From Pseudomonas brassicacearum subsp. neoaurantiaca (GTDB taxonomy: Bacteria; Pseudomonadota; Gammaproteobacteria; Pseudomonadales; Pseudomonadaceae): a DNA stretch of 64,000 nucleotides. The notes under the pieces are model-generated. The model was not told the DNA's origin, made no database searches, and saw nothing but the letters and a program-made list of their open reading frames with translations. Made by a program: the position numbers and the translations under genes. Location of the stretch: assembly GCF_013608025.1 (NCBI RefSeq), contig NZ_VDLV01000013.1, forward strand, positions 186,001 to 250,000, written 5' to 3'. Below are positions 1 to 10,869 of the stretch, piece by piece. Within the stretch, counting starts at the first letter, position 1. Each line of letters opens with the position of its first letter.

Positions 1-333
1 CCGCCGCCACCGACCCTGGAAACCTACGGGCGATTGACTCGCGTAGGCGCCAAGCTTGGCCATGGCGCGCTGTATCTCGGGCTGTTCGCCGTGATGATCG
101 CCGGTTACCTGATTTCCACCGCAGACGGTGTCGGGATCTCGGTGTTTGGTCTGTTTGAAGTACCCGCGCTGGTGTCCGGACTGCCCGATCAGGCAGACGT
201 CGCCGGGCAGATCCACCTGTACCTGGCATGGGCGCTGGTAATTTTTTCCGGCCTCCATGCGTTGGCAGCATTGAAACACCACTTTATCGACCGTGACGCG
301 ACCCTCAAGCGAATGCTGGGGCGCCAAGCCTGA
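1..333 (+). CDS. Cytochrome b561 family protein, C-terminal part (start lies outside the window)
   Basis: The reading frame is open from the first base and stops with TGA at 331-333, so only about the last 110 residues are present. They hold two to three hydrophobic helices and the histidines expected of a di-heme b561: His in the segment KLGHGALY, His in QIHLYLAW and His in [13 protein letters not shown]. Family knowledge: these inner-membrane proteins bind two hemes b and move electrons between quinol and periplasmic partners. The next gene encodes a YceI protein 32 bases downstream on the same strand, a common pairing that suggests one transcript. Confidence 0.85.
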   Translation, partial: PPPPTLETYGRLTRVGAKLGHGALYLGLFAVMIAGYLISTADGVGISVFGLFEVPALVSGLPDQADVAGQIHLYLAWALVIFSGLHALAALKHHFIDRDATLKRMLGRQA

Positions 334-365
334 TGTTCAACCTCGACTCCAAAGGAATAGAAAGC

Positions 366-962
366 ATGTTGAAAAAGACGCTCGCCGCCCTGGCAATCGG
401 TTCTGCCCTGCTGTCCGCCGGCCAGGCCATGGCTGCCGACTACGTAGTCGACAAGGAAGGCCAGCACGCCTTCGTTGATTTCAAGATCAGCCACCTGGGC
501 TATAGCTACATCACCGGTACCTTCAAGGACATCGACGGCAAGTTCAGCTTCGACGCCGCCAAGCCTGAAGCCAGCAAGATCGAGTTCAACGTTCGCACCG
601 CCAGTGTCTTCACTAACCACGCCGAGCGCGACAAGCACATCGCCAGCAAAGACTTCCTGGAAGTGGCCAAATACGCTGACGCCAAATTCGTGTCCACCAG
701 CGTCAAGCCCACCGGCAAAAACGCTGACGGCAAGGACACTGCCGACGTGACGGGTGATCTGACCTTGCACGGTGTCACCAAGCCAATCGTGGTCAAGGCC
801 ACATTCCTGGGCGAGGGCAAGGATCCTTGGGGCGGCTACCGTGCTGGCTTCGAGGGCACCACCACCATCAAGCGGTCCGACTTCGGAAAAATGATGGACC
901 TGGGTCCGCAATCCGACGCCGTGGAGCTGTACATCTCGTTTGAAGGTGTCAAAGCGAAGTAA
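366..962 (+). CDS. YceI family periplasmic protein
   Basis: The 198-residue product starts with a clear Sec signal peptide ([20 protein letters not shown], then AMA before the mature ADYVVDK). The mature part has the YceI pattern: [18 protein letters not shown] near the front, a [12 protein letters not shown] segment in the middle and [11 protein letters not shown] plus RSDFGK towards the end. YceI proteins form a lipocalin-like barrel that binds isoprenoid-type lipids; P. aeruginosa has a secreted homologue, PasP. I chose the ATG at 366 because AAAGGAAT lies just upstream and the signal peptide begins there. An in-frame ATG at 333 would put a hydrophilic tail in front of it. A strong terminator follows. 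Confidence 0.92.
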   Translation: MLKKTLAALAIGSALLSAGQAMAADYVVDKEGQHAFVDFKISHLGYSYITGTFKDIDGKFSFDAAKPEASKIEFNVRTASVFTNHAERDKHIASKDFLEVAKYADAKFVSTSVKPTGKNADGKDTADVTGDLTLHGVTKPIVVKATFLGEGKDPWGGYRAGFEGTTTIKRSDFGKMMDLGPQSDAVELYISFEGVKAK

Positions 963-975
963 CATTCGTTCTGAC

Positions 976-1015
976 AAAAAAACGCCCCTGGTCTTGCGGC
1001 CAGGGGCGTTTTTTA
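976..1015. terminator. Rho-independent terminator after the yceI gene
   Basis: A hairpin with arms ACGCCCCTGG and CCAGGGGCGT is flanked by A's on the left and T's on the right, so it could work in both directions. It lies 14 bases after the yceI stop. Confidence 0.9.
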
Positions 1016-1048
1016 TTGCACCGGGTTCCGGGTGATACAAAGGACCCT

Positions 1049-1135
1049 GTGGGAGCGAGCTTGCTCGCGGTAGCGGTGCATCAGCCAACATTAATGTGAC
1101 AGGACTGCCGCCATCGCGAGCAAGCTCGCTCCCAC
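1049..1135. repeat. REPIN, family A (two inverted REP sequences)
   Basis: Two copies of the REP core GGGAGCGAGCTTGCTCGC face each other across a spacer of about 40 bases, between two terminators and two convergent genes. Confidence 0.9.
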
Positions 1136-1155
1136 ATTTGGAATTGTGTCGGGCC

Positions 1156-1192
1156 AAAAAAAATGCCCCGGGTCGCGAGACCAGGGGCTTTT
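1156..1192. terminator. Terminator for the rhlE gene
   Basis: An imperfect hairpin (GCCCCGGGTC paired with GACCAGGGGC) with A's on its left and T's on its right lies 18 bases beyond the end of the minus-strand helicase gene. Read on the minus strand it ends in a T run. Confidence 0.8.
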
Positions 1193-1209
1193 TCAAGGCT
1201 TGGAAAAAC

Positions 1210-3069
1210 TCAGCGATTGCGTGTCAGCAAGGCCGGTTTTTCGCCGCGCGGACGGCTTGGCAATTGATCCAGCTGTTCAGGCGTCGGGAAACGATCGGTT
1301 TTCGACTCCTTGTGGATGATTTTCGGCTGGTTGCCACGCGGGTTCTGCACGGCGGGTTCCTGGCGAGGCTGGTCATCGCCACGGGCGGGACGTTTTGGAC
1401 GAGAGTCTTCGCGGCGGGCCTGGCCGTCACGAGGTGCACCGCTGCGCGGGCCGTTGCGCTTGGCCGGTGGGGTGCCGGTGGACGAGCCGTTGCTGTTGCG
1501 CGGTCCGTTCTGGCGGCCTTGGGGTTGGCCACTGCGCGGCGCGCCTGAACCTGCGCCTTGTGCTGGGGCGCCTGGGCGGCGACCGCGGCCTGCGGCTGGT
1601 TTCTGCTGGGGCACGTAATCAACGCGGTTGCCAAAGTTGTCGATATCGTCGTCCAGGAATTCATCCGGGGCGCGATCGGCAGCGGCGCGAGGAGCCGGGC
1701 GCTGCTGCTCACGGGCTGGGGATCCTTCGCGGGGTTTCTGCTCACGGGCCGGGCGTTCGCCGCGACCGTTGCTGGCCGGCTTCTCCTTGCCCTTGTCTTT
1801 GCCTTTGTCCTTGCGACCACCACCGCTGCCATTCGGGCCATCGCCACGCGGGCCTCGTGGGTTACGCGGGTTGCGCACGTCCGGACGCTCGCGCACTTCA
1901 GGCTTCTCGGCCTCGATCGTGCTGGCATCGAAGCCCATCAGGTCGCCGTCGGGAATCTTCTGCTTGGTCATGCGCTCAATGCTCTTGAGCAGCTTTTCCT
2001 CGTCCGGCGCGACCAGGGAAATAGCTTCGCCCGAACGACCGGCCCGGCCGGTACGACCGATGCGGTGCACATAGTCCTCATCGACGTTCGGCAACTCGAA
2101 GTTGACGACGTGAGGCAACTGGTCGATGTCCAGGCCGCGGGCGGCGATGTCGGTGGCGACCAGGATACGCACTTCGCCAGCCTTGAAGTCGGCCAGGGCC
2201 TTGGTGCGAGCGTTCTGGCTCTTGTTACCGTGGATCGCCACGGCAGGCAGGCCATGTTTGTCCAGGTACTCGGCCAGGCGGTTGGCGCCATGCTTGGTGC
2301 GGGTGAACACCAGGACCTGTTCCCAGGCGCCAGTGGTGATCAAATGCGCCAGCAGGGCACGCTTGTGGCTGGCTGGGAGACGGAACACGCGCTGTTCGAT
2401 GCGCTCGACCGTGGTGTTCGGCGGCGTGACTTCGATGCGTTCCGGGTTGTGCAACAGCTTGCCGGCCAGGTCGGTGATGTCTTTGGAGAAGGTCGCCGAA
2501 AACAGCAGGTTCTGGCGCTTGGCTGGAAGGCGCGCCAGGACTTTCTTCACATCATGGACGAAACCCATGTCGAGCATACGGTCGGCTTCGTCCAGCACGA
2601 GGATTTCCACGTGGGACAGATCGACGCTGCCCTGGCCAGCCAGGTCCAGCAGGCGGCCGGGGCAGGCCACCAGCACATCGACGCCGCGCGCCATGGCCTG
2701 GACCTGCGGGTTCATGCCGACACCGCCAAAAATGCAGGCACTGACGAATTTCAGGTCGCGAGCGTAGACCTTGAAGCTCTCGTGCACCTGGGCCGCCAGT
2801 TCGCGGGTAGGCGTCAGGACCAGTACGCGCGGTTGGCGCGGGCCATGACGCTGGGATTTGTCGGGGTGACCGTTCGGGAACAGCCGTTCCAGGATGGGAA
2901 GGGCGAAACCGCCGGTCTTGCCCGTACCTGTCTGTGCGGCGACCATCAGGTCGCGACCTTGCAACACGGCGGGGATGGCCCGCTGTTGCACCGGGGTAGG
3001 CTGGGTGTAGCCGGCGGCTTCGATGGCGCCGACTAAAGCCTCGGAGAGACCGAGGGAAGCAAAGGACAT
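1210..3069 (-). CDS. rhlE: DEAD-box ATP-dependent RNA helicase of the RhlE group, long-tailed type
   Basis: The 619-residue protein unwinds RNA using ATP. The helicase core fills roughly residues 1-390: Q motif around PTPVQQ, Walker A AQTGTGKT at 45-52, [13 protein letters not shown] in LFSATF, and the final [10 protein letters not shown] motif. From about residue 395 to the end there is a very polar Arg/Gly/Pro/Asn-rich tail that should be disordered and bind RNA. That length and tail match the P. aeruginosa RhlE2 type rather than the shorter RhlE1. The neighbourhood (metF and sahH nearby) also matches the RhlE2 locus. The leader is unusually long (see 3070-3289). Confidence 0.95.
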   Translation of the reverse strand: MSFASLGLSEALVGAIEAAGYTQPTPVQQRAIPAVLQGRDLMVAAQTGTGKTGGFALPILERLFPNGHPDKSQRHGPRQPRVLVLTPTRELAAQVHESFKVYARDLKFVSACIFGGVGMNPQVQAMARGVDVLVACPGRLLDLAGQGSVDLSHVEILVLDEADRMLDMGFVHDVKKVLARLPAKRQNLLFSATFSKDITDLAGKLLHNPERIEVTPPNTTVERIEQRVFRLPASHKRALLAHLITTGAWEQVLVFTRTKHGANRLAEYLDKHGLPAVAIHGNKSQNARTKALADFKAGEVRILVATDIAARGLDIDQLPHVVNFELPNVDEDYVHRIGRTGRAGRSGEAISLVAPDEEKLLKSIERMTKQKIPDGDLMGFDASTIEAEKPEVRERPDVRNPRNPRGPRGDGPNGSGGGRKDKGKDKGKEKPASNGRGERPAREQKPREGSPAREQQRPAPRAAADRAPDEFLDDDIDNFGNRVDYVPQQKPAAGRGRRPGAPAQGAGSGAPRSGQPQGRQNGPRNSNGSSTGTPPAKRNGPRSGAPRDGQARREDSRPKRPARGDDQPRQEPAVQNPRGNQPKIIHKESKTDRFPTPEQLDQLPSRPRGEKPALLTRNR

Positions 3070-3289
3070 GAGTAATCCTGTTTTTAGTGAGGGCCTGGCC
3101 CAATGGGATAGTCTTGCCTGGCGCGAATGGGTCGATCAGAGACCTCATCCCGTCCGGTCCTGCCGGGTCTGGAAGACAGGTCCGGACAGGGCTCGCGCGG
3201 GCTGGAAGCTGCGCTGTAGCGGTGTCGGGATGCCTTTTGCAAGACCGGGCGTCCGGGCGTGAGCCTGGCGGGAAGGCCGGAGTATAACA
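3070..3289 (-). promoter_or_regulatory. Long GC-rich leader and probable extended -10 promoter of rhlE
   Basis: On the minus strand TGTTATACT (an extended -10, at 3281-3289) is the best promoter match upstream of the helicase gene. I see no good -35. If it is used, the transcript has a leader of about 200 bases with several GC-rich stem possibilities, for example the pairing of GGTCCTG and CAGGTCC copies around 3155-3190. The rest of the gap to 3333 shows nothing else. Confidence 0.4.
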
Positions 3290-3333
3290 GAGCAATCGCC
3301 TTGCGCCGCTTTCCTGCTGCTCAACGGCGTATT

Positions 3334-4107
3334 TCAGCGAGGGACTGCGTCGCGTGGCCCAGCGCTGGCAGTGGGCCCCGCGCCATATCGGGCACTCAGC
3401 TCGGCGTAGGCCGGCTCATGCTTGAAACGCTTGAGTTCAGCGCCGAAGCGTTGCACCAGCAAATCCATGCCGGCCTTGCGTCGTACCGCCAGGTATTGGC
3501 TTTGACGGCTGACGACCACAGGATTTTCTGTGAGCTGGTCGCCTAGCTGCAGCGCCTTGAGCACATGCCGGCCCACCCGGCGGTCGGTAATGAGCAGGTC
3601 GATCCGACCCAATTGCAATTTGCCGAAGTTGGCTTCATGAGTCGGCGCGGTCTCCCGCTTGAACCGGGACGATTCCCTGAAAGCCTGGCTATACAGATAA
3701 CCGGGGGAGGTTCCCACGGTCAGTCCATCGAGTTCATCGAGCGAACGAAATGGATGAGGCCGGGCGTTGGCATAGAACATCACAAACTCGACGTCCGACA
3801 GCGGTTCGCTGGGGTAAAGCAACAGGGCGTCGCGCTCGTCGCTGTGAAAGATGTCCAGCGCACCGTCCGCCAAGCCTTGTTCCAGCATCGCCAGACAGCG
3901 CTTCCAGGGCAGTAGTTGCCATTCGACGTCGATGCCCAGGCGTTTGAAGACGATCGCTGTTGTTTCATAATCCAAACCGAGGATCTTACCGTTTTCCTCG
4001 TAGACATAGGGTGCCCAGGGTTCGGTGACAATGCGCAACTTCTCGGCGTGGGCAGCGAAGCTCAGGCACAAGAGAAGAAGTGTCGTTAAACGGGCGATTA
4101 CAGGCAT
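3334..4107 (-). CDS. Periplasmic solute-binding protein, family 3 (amino-acid type)
   Basis: A 257-residue protein with a signal peptide (LTTLLLLCLSFAAHA) followed by KLRIVTEPWAPYVYEENGKI, the usual opening of family-3 binding proteins, and a LDYETTAIVFKRLG helix. It should fold as a two-lobed periplasmic binding protein. No ABC permease or ATPase gene is next to it. Such orphans in Pseudomonas are widespread, and the ligand cannot be told from sequence. The start at 4107 has no strong ribosome binding site, but the signal peptide supports it. It resembles in kind the orphan binding protein at 33551-34288. Confidence 0.85.
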   Translation of the reverse strand: MPVIARLTTLLLLCLSFAAHAEKLRIVTEPWAPYVYEENGKILGLDYETTAIVFKRLGIDVEWQLLPWKRCLAMLEQGLADGALDIFHSDERDALLLYPSEPLSDVEFVMFYANARPHPFRSLDELDGLTVGTSPGYLYSQAFRESSRFKRETAPTHEANFGKLQLGRIDLLITDRRVGRHVLKALQLGDQLTENPVVVSRQSQYLAVRRKAGMDLLVQRFGAELKRFKHEPAYAELSARYGAGPTASAGPRDAVPR

Positions 4108-4162
4108 GACCGGAGGTTACGACGAGAGCCTGTCAAATAGCTAGAGCGCTCTGGCTCAAGGC

Positions 4163-5254
4163 TTAGTTGCCTTTGGCCTGCATCAAGTGACGATAAATGG
4201 CCTCGCGGCGCTTGCCTAGCACCAGGCGAATCAGCGGATGGCTGAGCCAGCGTTTGAGCTCGTGGCCTTCCAAGGGTTTTTCCAGCCGATGTTCGACGTT
4301 CTCCAGCGCCTTTTCCCACCAGACCGGGGCGCAGGCCTGATCAAAGGGATTGGCGTGGCGATAGCAGCCGTAAAGGATTTCGCGCATGAACTGGCGTTTA
4401 TGGCCGGGCAACGCCACAGTGATCAGTTTATAAGCCAGGCGCTGCAATGCGGGTGGACGAGGCAAGACGGCGGTGACCTTCCGTGTTTCGTCCAAGGCGT
4501 ATTGGCAAATGGGGGCGGCATGGTGCTTTTCCAGCCAGGCTCTGGTTTTGGCGCGAAAGAGCTGTTTGCGGCTCCAGTAATGATGGATCAGGTCCGGACA
4601 TTCACGCACTTGCACCCTGCGGTAGGCTGCCACCGACAAACAGAACTCTTCCAAGGTATAGGCTCCCTCGGCCAGCGGATAAAGCTCGTCCATCAGACTG
4701 ATCGATTGGTCGAGGATCGCCGCGTCGGCCGCATAAAGACCAATTACGCCCGAGTTCAGCGACGGCATTTCATCATCCGCCAGGCCTCGCTGTGTCAGGA
4801 GCTGCCCCAACAGCACGTAAAGCACGGCGTCCTTGTTAGCGCCGTAATTCAAGCCGATGGCGTTGCACAACAGTGTTCCTGGCTGGATCCGTCGAAAGAG
4901 TTCCAGAGGTGAGCAGTGGAAGAAGGTATCGGTGTCGATCAGCAGTGCCCGTTCATTCTCTTCAAGTACCTTGCGCATCACGACATGCTTGGCCCGGAAG
5001 TGATAGCCATGAGGGGCTGTCCAGTCCTGGCGAGTTTCGTTGTCCAGCGCGCGTAGCCGAACCGGCAGCCCGTCGTAAGGCGCGGGGTTGTCGGTGAATA
5101 CTTGGATGTCCAGCGATTCGTCGGGAGTTTCACGCATGCCTGCCAGGGCGCTGGCAATGCTGAACACGGCTTCCTGGTGATAGGTTTCGGCCCCGTAGAC
5201 CAGATAGACAAGTTGTGGGGTCGTAGACCTGCTGCCATTGGGCATCTGTCGCAT
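4163..5254 (-). CDS. Glycosyltransferase-like protein (GT-A fold), function unknown
   Basis: A 363-residue soluble protein with no signal peptide. Near the front is VYLVYGAETYHQEAVFSIASAL-type sequence, and around residues 100-105 the string LLIDTDTFF, which looks like the DxD metal/nucleotide-sugar motif of GT-A enzymes. A later SLNSGVIGLY segment is also typical of such enzymes. The C-terminal third is rich in Arg and His and has no recognised domain. It lies just after the metF terminator on the same strand. I cannot name the donor or acceptor, and the assignment rests on fold-level motifs only. Confidence 0.7.
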   Translation of the reverse strand: MRQMPNGSRSTTPQLVYLVYGAETYHQEAVFSIASALAGMRETPDESLDIQVFTDNPAPYDGLPVRLRALDNETRQDWTAPHGYHFRAKHVVMRKVLEENERALLIDTDTFFHCSPLELFRRIQPGTLLCNAIGLNYGANKDAVLYVLLGQLLTQRGLADDEMPSLNSGVIGLYAADAAILDQSISLMDELYPLAEGAYTLEEFCLSVAAYRRVQVRECPDLIHHYWSRKQLFRAKTRAWLEKHHAAPICQYALDETRKVTAVLPRPPALQRLAYKLITVALPGHKRQFMREILYGCYRHANPFDQACAPVWWEKALENVEHRLEKPLEGHELKRWLSHPLIRLVLGKRREAIYRHLMQAKGN

Positions 5255-5273
5255 TCCTCTGTGATATCCCTAT

Positions 5274-5302
5274 AAAAAAGCCCTGGTTTCCAGGGCTTTT
5301 TT
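5274..5302. terminator. Terminator downstream of metF
   Basis: A perfect stem AAAAAAGCCCTGG / CCAGGGCTTTTTT with a three-base loop lies between metF and the glycosyltransferase-like gene. It ends the sahH-metF transcript. Confidence 0.92.
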
Positions 5303-5320
5303 AACACTGCATCAAGCCAT

Positions 5321-6166
5321 TCAGCGCGGTAACTTTAAGTTGTTCCATACCGCGAGGCTGGGCTCAGCCTGGTTCAGGGTATAGAAATGCAGGCCCGGCG
5401 CACCACCTTGTAACAAGCGCTCACACATTTCTGTGATCACCTGCTCCCCGAAGCGTTGGATGCTGGCGGTGTCGTCGCCATAGGCTTCCAGTTGTTTGCG
5501 GATCCAGCGGGGGATCTCCGCGCCGCAGGCGTCAGAGAAGCGCGCGAGTCTGCTGTAGTTGGTGATTGGCATGATTCCCGGCACTACCGGAATCTCGACG
5601 CCCATCTGGCGAACGCGTTCGACAAAATAGAAATAGCTGTCGGCGTTGAAGAAGTACTGAGTGATTGCGCTGCTGGCACCGGCGTTGGCCTTGCGCACAA
5701 AGTTGCGCAAATCGTCTTCGAAATTGCGCGCCTGGGGATGCATCTCCGGATAGGCGGCGATTTCAATGTGGAAGTGCTCGCCGGTTTCTTCGCGAATGAA
5801 CTCAACCAGTTCATTGGCGTGGCGCAGCTCGCCGCTGGCCATGCCCATGCCCGAGGGCAGGTCGCCGCGCAGGGCTACGATGCGCTTGATCCCTGCGGCC
5901 TTGTATTGGGTCAGCAGGCTGCGCAGGTCGTCCTTGCTGTCACCCACGCAGGACAGGTGCGGTGCGGCCGGGACTTTGACTTCGCTTTCGAGCTGCAACA
6001 CGGTATTGAGCGTACGGTCACGGGTCGAACCGCCGGCGCCATAGGTGCAGGAGAAAAAATCAGGGTTGTAGCTTGCCAACTGACGGGCAGTGGCGATCAG
6101 CTTTTCATGCCCAGCATCGGTCTTCGTCGGGAAGAACTCGAAGCTGTAGCGACGGTCTTGGGACAT
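5321..6166 (-). CDS. metF: Methylenetetrahydrofolate reductase
   Basis: The 281-residue flavoprotein reduces 5,10-methylene-tetrahydrofolate to the 5-methyl form used to remake methionine. The sequence has the family opening YSFEFFPTKTD, the FFSCTYGAGGSTRDRT segment, and VALRGDLP and EIAAYPEMHP further on. Two start codons are close together. I prefer the ATG at 6166 because AAGGA sits seven bases upstream, whereas it would touch the ATG at 6172. The gene follows sahH on the same strand with a REPIN in the 190-base gap, and probably shares the riboswitch-controlled transcript. Confidence 0.96.
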   Translation of the reverse strand: MSQDRRYSFEFFPTKTDAGHEKLIATARQLASYNPDFFSCTYGAGGSTRDRTLNTVLQLESEVKVPAAPHLSCVGDSKDDLRSLLTQYKAAGIKRIVALRGDLPSGMGMASGELRHANELVEFIREETGEHFHIEIAAYPEMHPQARNFEDDLRNFVRKANAGASSAITQYFFNADSYFYFVERVRQMGVEIPVVPGIMPITNYSRLARFSDACGAEIPRWIRKQLEAYGDDTASIQRFGEQVITEMCERLLQGGAPGLHFYTLNQAEPSLAVWNNLKLPR

Positions 6167-6229
6167 GGTCATATCCTTGGAAACTCATGGGCCGGAGAGG
6201 CCTGCGCAGCCCCTGGAAGGCGGACTCGT

Positions 6230-6315
6230 GTGGGAGCGAGCTTGCTCGCGATTGGTGTCGCCTCGGTCTGATAGCTGGATCGAGGTGTCTGCATCGCGAG
6301 CAAGCTCGCTCCCAC
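6230..6315. repeat. REPIN, family A, between sahH and metF
   Basis: Two inverted family-A REP copies lie inside the likely sahH-metF transcript, so the RNA could fold there and separate the two genes. Confidence 0.9.
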
Positions 6316-6357
6316 AAAAAAGCCCACTCCCACAGGGAGAGCAGGCAATAGCGCCGA

Positions 6358-7969
<1,612 letters not shown>

Positions 7970-8086
7970 GGGTTTCTGTCGGCAAATCGAAATTGCCGAT
8001 GATCGTTATAGGGGCAGCGGCGTAGAGCCCGCGCGCCCGGTCTGCCATGATGCGGGCATTCATCGGCCAGACGTCCAGGAGTGATC

Positions 8087-8488
8087 ATGAATTTCCACAC
8101 CCGCAAATGGGTCAAGCCCGAAGACCTCAACCCCAATGGCACGCTGTTCGGCGGCAGCCTGCTGCGCTGGATCGACGAAGAGGCGGCCATCTATGCCATC
8201 GTCCAGCTGGGTAACCAGCGCGTGGTCACCAAGTACATTTCCGAAATCAATTTCGTCAGTGCTTCGCGCCAGGGCGACATCATCGAACTGGGCATCACCG
8301 CCACCGAGTTCGGTCGCACGTCCATCACCCTGACGTGCGAAGTGCGTAACAAGATCACCCGCAAGAGCATCCTGACGGTGGAGAAAATGGTCTTCGTGAA
8401 TCTCGGCGAAGACGGCCTGCCGGCCCCTCACGGCCGGACCGAGATCAAGTACGTCAAGGATCAGTTCAAGGACGATACCGTCGAGTGA
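8087..8488 (+). CDS. Acyl-CoA thioesterase, hot-dog fold (YciA/BFIT type)
   Basis: A 133-residue cytosolic protein. Near the front is NPNGTLFGGSLLRWIDEEAA, the hot-dog thioesterase signature in which the Asp/Glu after the tryptophan sits at the active site. The VVTKYISEINFVSASRQGDIIE strand region and the later LTCEVRNKITRK strand also fit. It should release free CoA from acyl-CoA, with unknown chain preference. Start choice: AGGAG ends at 8081 and the ATG at 8087 has proper spacing. The GTG at 8081 overlaps that site. Confidence 0.88.
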   Translation: MNFHTRKWVKPEDLNPNGTLFGGSLLRWIDEEAAIYAIVQLGNQRVVTKYISEINFVSASRQGDIIELGITATEFGRTSITLTCEVRNKITRKSILTVEKMVFVNLGEDGLPAPHGRTEIKYVKDQFKDDTVE

Positions 8489-8504
8489 GGTCGGCGGCGC
8501 TGCT

Positions 8505-8573
8505 ATCGCGAGCAAGCTCGCTCCCACATTGAACGCCACTGGATACTCTGTGGGAGCGAGCCTGCTCGCGAAG
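8505..8573. repeat. REPIN, family A
   Basis: Two inverted family-A REP copies with a 22-base spacer follow the thioesterase gene. The second arm has CCTGC in place of CTTGC. Confidence 0.88.
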
Positions 8574-8667
8574 GCGGCATTACCGGCGCCGGTCATTTCC
8601 CGGCATCACTGAACAGCTCCGGATGCCGTGTGTCGTAGGTACATCACGCCACCGGTTCAGGAGCTGT

Positions 8668-9552
8668 ATGGACACTCACGAAGACGGCAAGACCCCTGAC
8701 CTCTCGGCAGAGGAACAGCATGAAGTCGACCGCAACCAGCCGCCGCGGGCAGCGGTTTTGCACGAAATCATTCGCACCCAGGGCAACCAGGAATTGGAAC
8801 GCAGTGTCGCGGCGCTGTGGTGGTCGGCCCTGGCAGCGGGATTGACCATGGGGTTATCGCTGATGGCGATGGGGTTGCTCAATTCCCGGTTGCCGGACCA
8901 CGATGGCTTCAAGGTGATCGCCAGTTTTGGCTACTGCGCGGGCTTCCTGGCGGTAATCCTGGCGCGTCAGCAACTGTTTACCGAAAACACCCTGACCGCT
9001 GTGCTGCCGATCATGAGCAAGCCGACCTTGAGCAATTTCGGTCGATTGTTCCGGTTATGGAGCGTGGTCCTGGTGGGCAACCTGTGCGGCACGCTGCTGG
9101 TGGCCTACGTGATGCTGCACCTGCCGATTTTCGACCAGCGTACCGACTTGGCTTTCCTGGATATCGGTCGCAAGGTCATGGAAAACGACACCGGCCAGAT
9201 GTTCGCCAAGGGCATCATTTCCGGTTGGATGATCGCCACCATGGTGTGGATGATCCCGTCCATGGAAAGCGCCAAGATGCTGATCATCGTGTTGATCACT
9301 TATCTCATGGCGCTTGGGGATTTCACTCACATCGTGGTCGGTTCGGCCGAGGTGTCGTACCTGGTATTCGCCGGCCAGTTGTCCTGGGAGGACTTCTGGA
9401 TGGTGTTTGCCGGGCCAACCCTGGCGGGGAACATCATTGGTGGCAGTTTTATCTTCGCGCTGATCAGCCATGCGCAAGTGCGCAGCGAGACCAACACGCC
9501 CCTCAGTCGGCAAAGCCTGCCACGGCGCCCAGACGACGCTGGCGATAAATAA
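8668..9552 (+). CDS. Formate/nitrite transporter family membrane protein (YfdC-like)
   Basis: The 294-residue protein has a charged cytosolic N-terminus of about 55 residues and then six hydrophobic helices, as in FNT channels. Visible pieces include WWSALAAGLTMGLSLMAMG (helix 1), a FTENTLTAVLP segment and LAGNIIGGSFIFALI (last helix). Members pass small anions such as formate or nitrite; the YfdC subgroup is uncharacterised. The ATG at 8668 has CAGGAG upstream. The last 50 bases overlap the convergent MFS gene on the other strand. Confidence 0.85.
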   Translation: MDTHEDGKTPDLSAEEQHEVDRNQPPRAAVLHEIIRTQGNQELERSVAALWWSALAAGLTMGLSLMAMGLLNSRLPDHDGFKVIASFGYCAGFLAVILARQQLFTENTLTAVLPIMSKPTLSNFGRLFRLWSVVLVGNLCGTLLVAYVMLHLPIFDQRTDLAFLDIGRKVMENDTGQMFAKGIISGWMIATMVWMIPSMESAKMLIIVLITYLMALGDFTHIVVGSAEVSYLVFAGQLSWEDFWMVFAGPTLAGNIIGGSFIFALISHAQVRSETNTPLSRQSLPRRPDDAGDK

Positions 9553-10672
9553 AGAAGAGCGCGGCCAATACCGTCAGCCCGCCCACCAGCGCGCCGGTCC
9601 ACGGCAGATCGGCGAGGTCGGCACCGCTGGCGACGACCAGCCCGCCGATCCAGGCGCCGGCGGCGTTGCCGAGGTTGAAGGCACTCTGGTTGAGCGTCGA
9701 GCCGAGATTCGGCGCCTCGTGGGCCTGGTCGATGATCAGCAATTGCAGGATCGGGCACAGGGCAAAAGCAAAGATGCCCCACAACACCAGGGTAATCGCT
9801 GCCGGGATCACCGATTGACTGGTCTGGCTGAACGCCGCGAGCACCAGCACCACGGCCAGCGCCATGCCTACGAGGGACGGCAGCAGGCGCCGATCGGCCA
9901 AGCGTCCGCCGAGGAAACTGCCCGCCGTCAGGCCAACGCCGAACAACAGCAGCATGACGGTAACGCCGTGGGGGCTGACGCCGGTAATGTCCTGCAGGAT
10001 CGGCGCGATGTAGGTGAACACGCTGAACAGACTGGTGGAAGCCAGCACGCTCATGCCCAGCGCCAGCAGCACATTGACCTTGCCGAGTACCTTGAATTCG
10101 CTGGCGAGGTTCGCCTTGTCCATGGGGATTTCCTTGGGCAGCCAGACCCATTGGGCAACGGCGGCAATGATGCCGATCACCGATACCGCCCAGAACGTTG
10201 CGCGCCAACCCGCGTATTGGCCCAGCGCCGTACCCAACGGCACGCCCAAGACATTCGCCAAGGTCAGGCCGGTAAACATCATCGCGATGGCCTGGGCCCG
10301 TTTGTTCGGCGCGACCAAACCGGCCGCCACCACCGAGCCGATACCAAAAAAAGCTCCGTGGCACAGGGCGGTAATCACCCGGGCGGCCATCAGCGTGGTG
10401 TAGTTCGGGGCCAGGGCACACAGCACATTGCCGAGGATGAACATCAGCGTCATGCCCAGCAACGTGGCCTTGCGCGGCATATTCGCGGTGCCGATCGCCA
10501 GGATTGGCGCGCCAAATACCACGCCCAAGGCATAACCGGTGATCAGCAGCCCGGCCTGGGGAATGCTCACGGCCAGGTCACGGGCGACATCGGGCAGCAG
10601 CCCCATGATGACGAATTCAGTCGTGCCGATGCCGAAAGCGGCGACGGCCAAAGCAAGCAAAGCAAGTGGCAT
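9503..10672 (-). CDS. MFS transporter, DHA1 drug/sugar efflux type (AraJ/YdhP-like)
   Basis: The 389-residue protein has about 12 hydrophobic helices. The opening LALAVAAFGIGTTEFVIMGLLPDVA is characteristic of this efflux subgroup, followed by ALGVVFGAPIL and NMPRKATLLGM in the helix 2-3 loop. Substrates of relatives include arabinose, purine analogues and drugs, so the specificity is open. The ATG at 10672 is preferred over a TTG six bases upstream. The C-terminal 50 bases overlap the opposing FNT gene. No regulator is adjacent. Confidence 0.88.
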   Translation of the reverse strand: MPLALLALAVAAFGIGTTEFVIMGLLPDVARDLAVSIPQAGLLITGYALGVVFGAPILAIGTANMPRKATLLGMTLMFILGNVLCALAPNYTTLMAARVITALCHGAFFGIGSVVAAGLVAPNKRAQAIAMMFTGLTLANVLGVPLGTALGQYAGWRATFWAVSVIGIIAAVAQWVWLPKEIPMDKANLASEFKVLGKVNVLLALGMSVLASTSLFSVFTYIAPILQDITGVSPHGVTVMLLLFGVGLTAGSFLGGRLADRRLLPSLVGMALAVVLVLAAFSQTSQSVIPAAITLVLWGIFAFALCPILQLLIIDQAHEAPNLGSTLNQSAFNLGNAAGAWIGGLVVASGADLADLPWTGALVGGLTVLAALFFIYRQRRLGAVAGFAD

Positions 10673-10869
10673 GCGCAAGGTCTCTGTCTGTAGTCTTGAC
10701 GCTCGGATCAGGCATACGCATGCCGGCGCCTGGGTTCGACTGAACGGGCGGCAGGCAGAATTATTGGTATTGATCTATGCGCAACTGAAGTGCGGCGTGG
10801 TTGCGTGCAGTATAAACAGCTGTTGAAGGATCGCGAATCAATTCTACGGGCGGACTCAAGGAGCGTGCC

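Noticed and set aside
189-1196. Long minus-strand ORF of 335 codons opposite the b561 and yceI genes
   Set aside because: It is the reverse shadow of two clear genes, runs through a terminator and a REPIN, and has no ribosome site or recognisable domain.
1558-3036. Plus-strand ORF of 492 codons opposite rhlE
   Set aside because: A shadow of the GC-rich helicase gene on the other strand, with low-complexity content.
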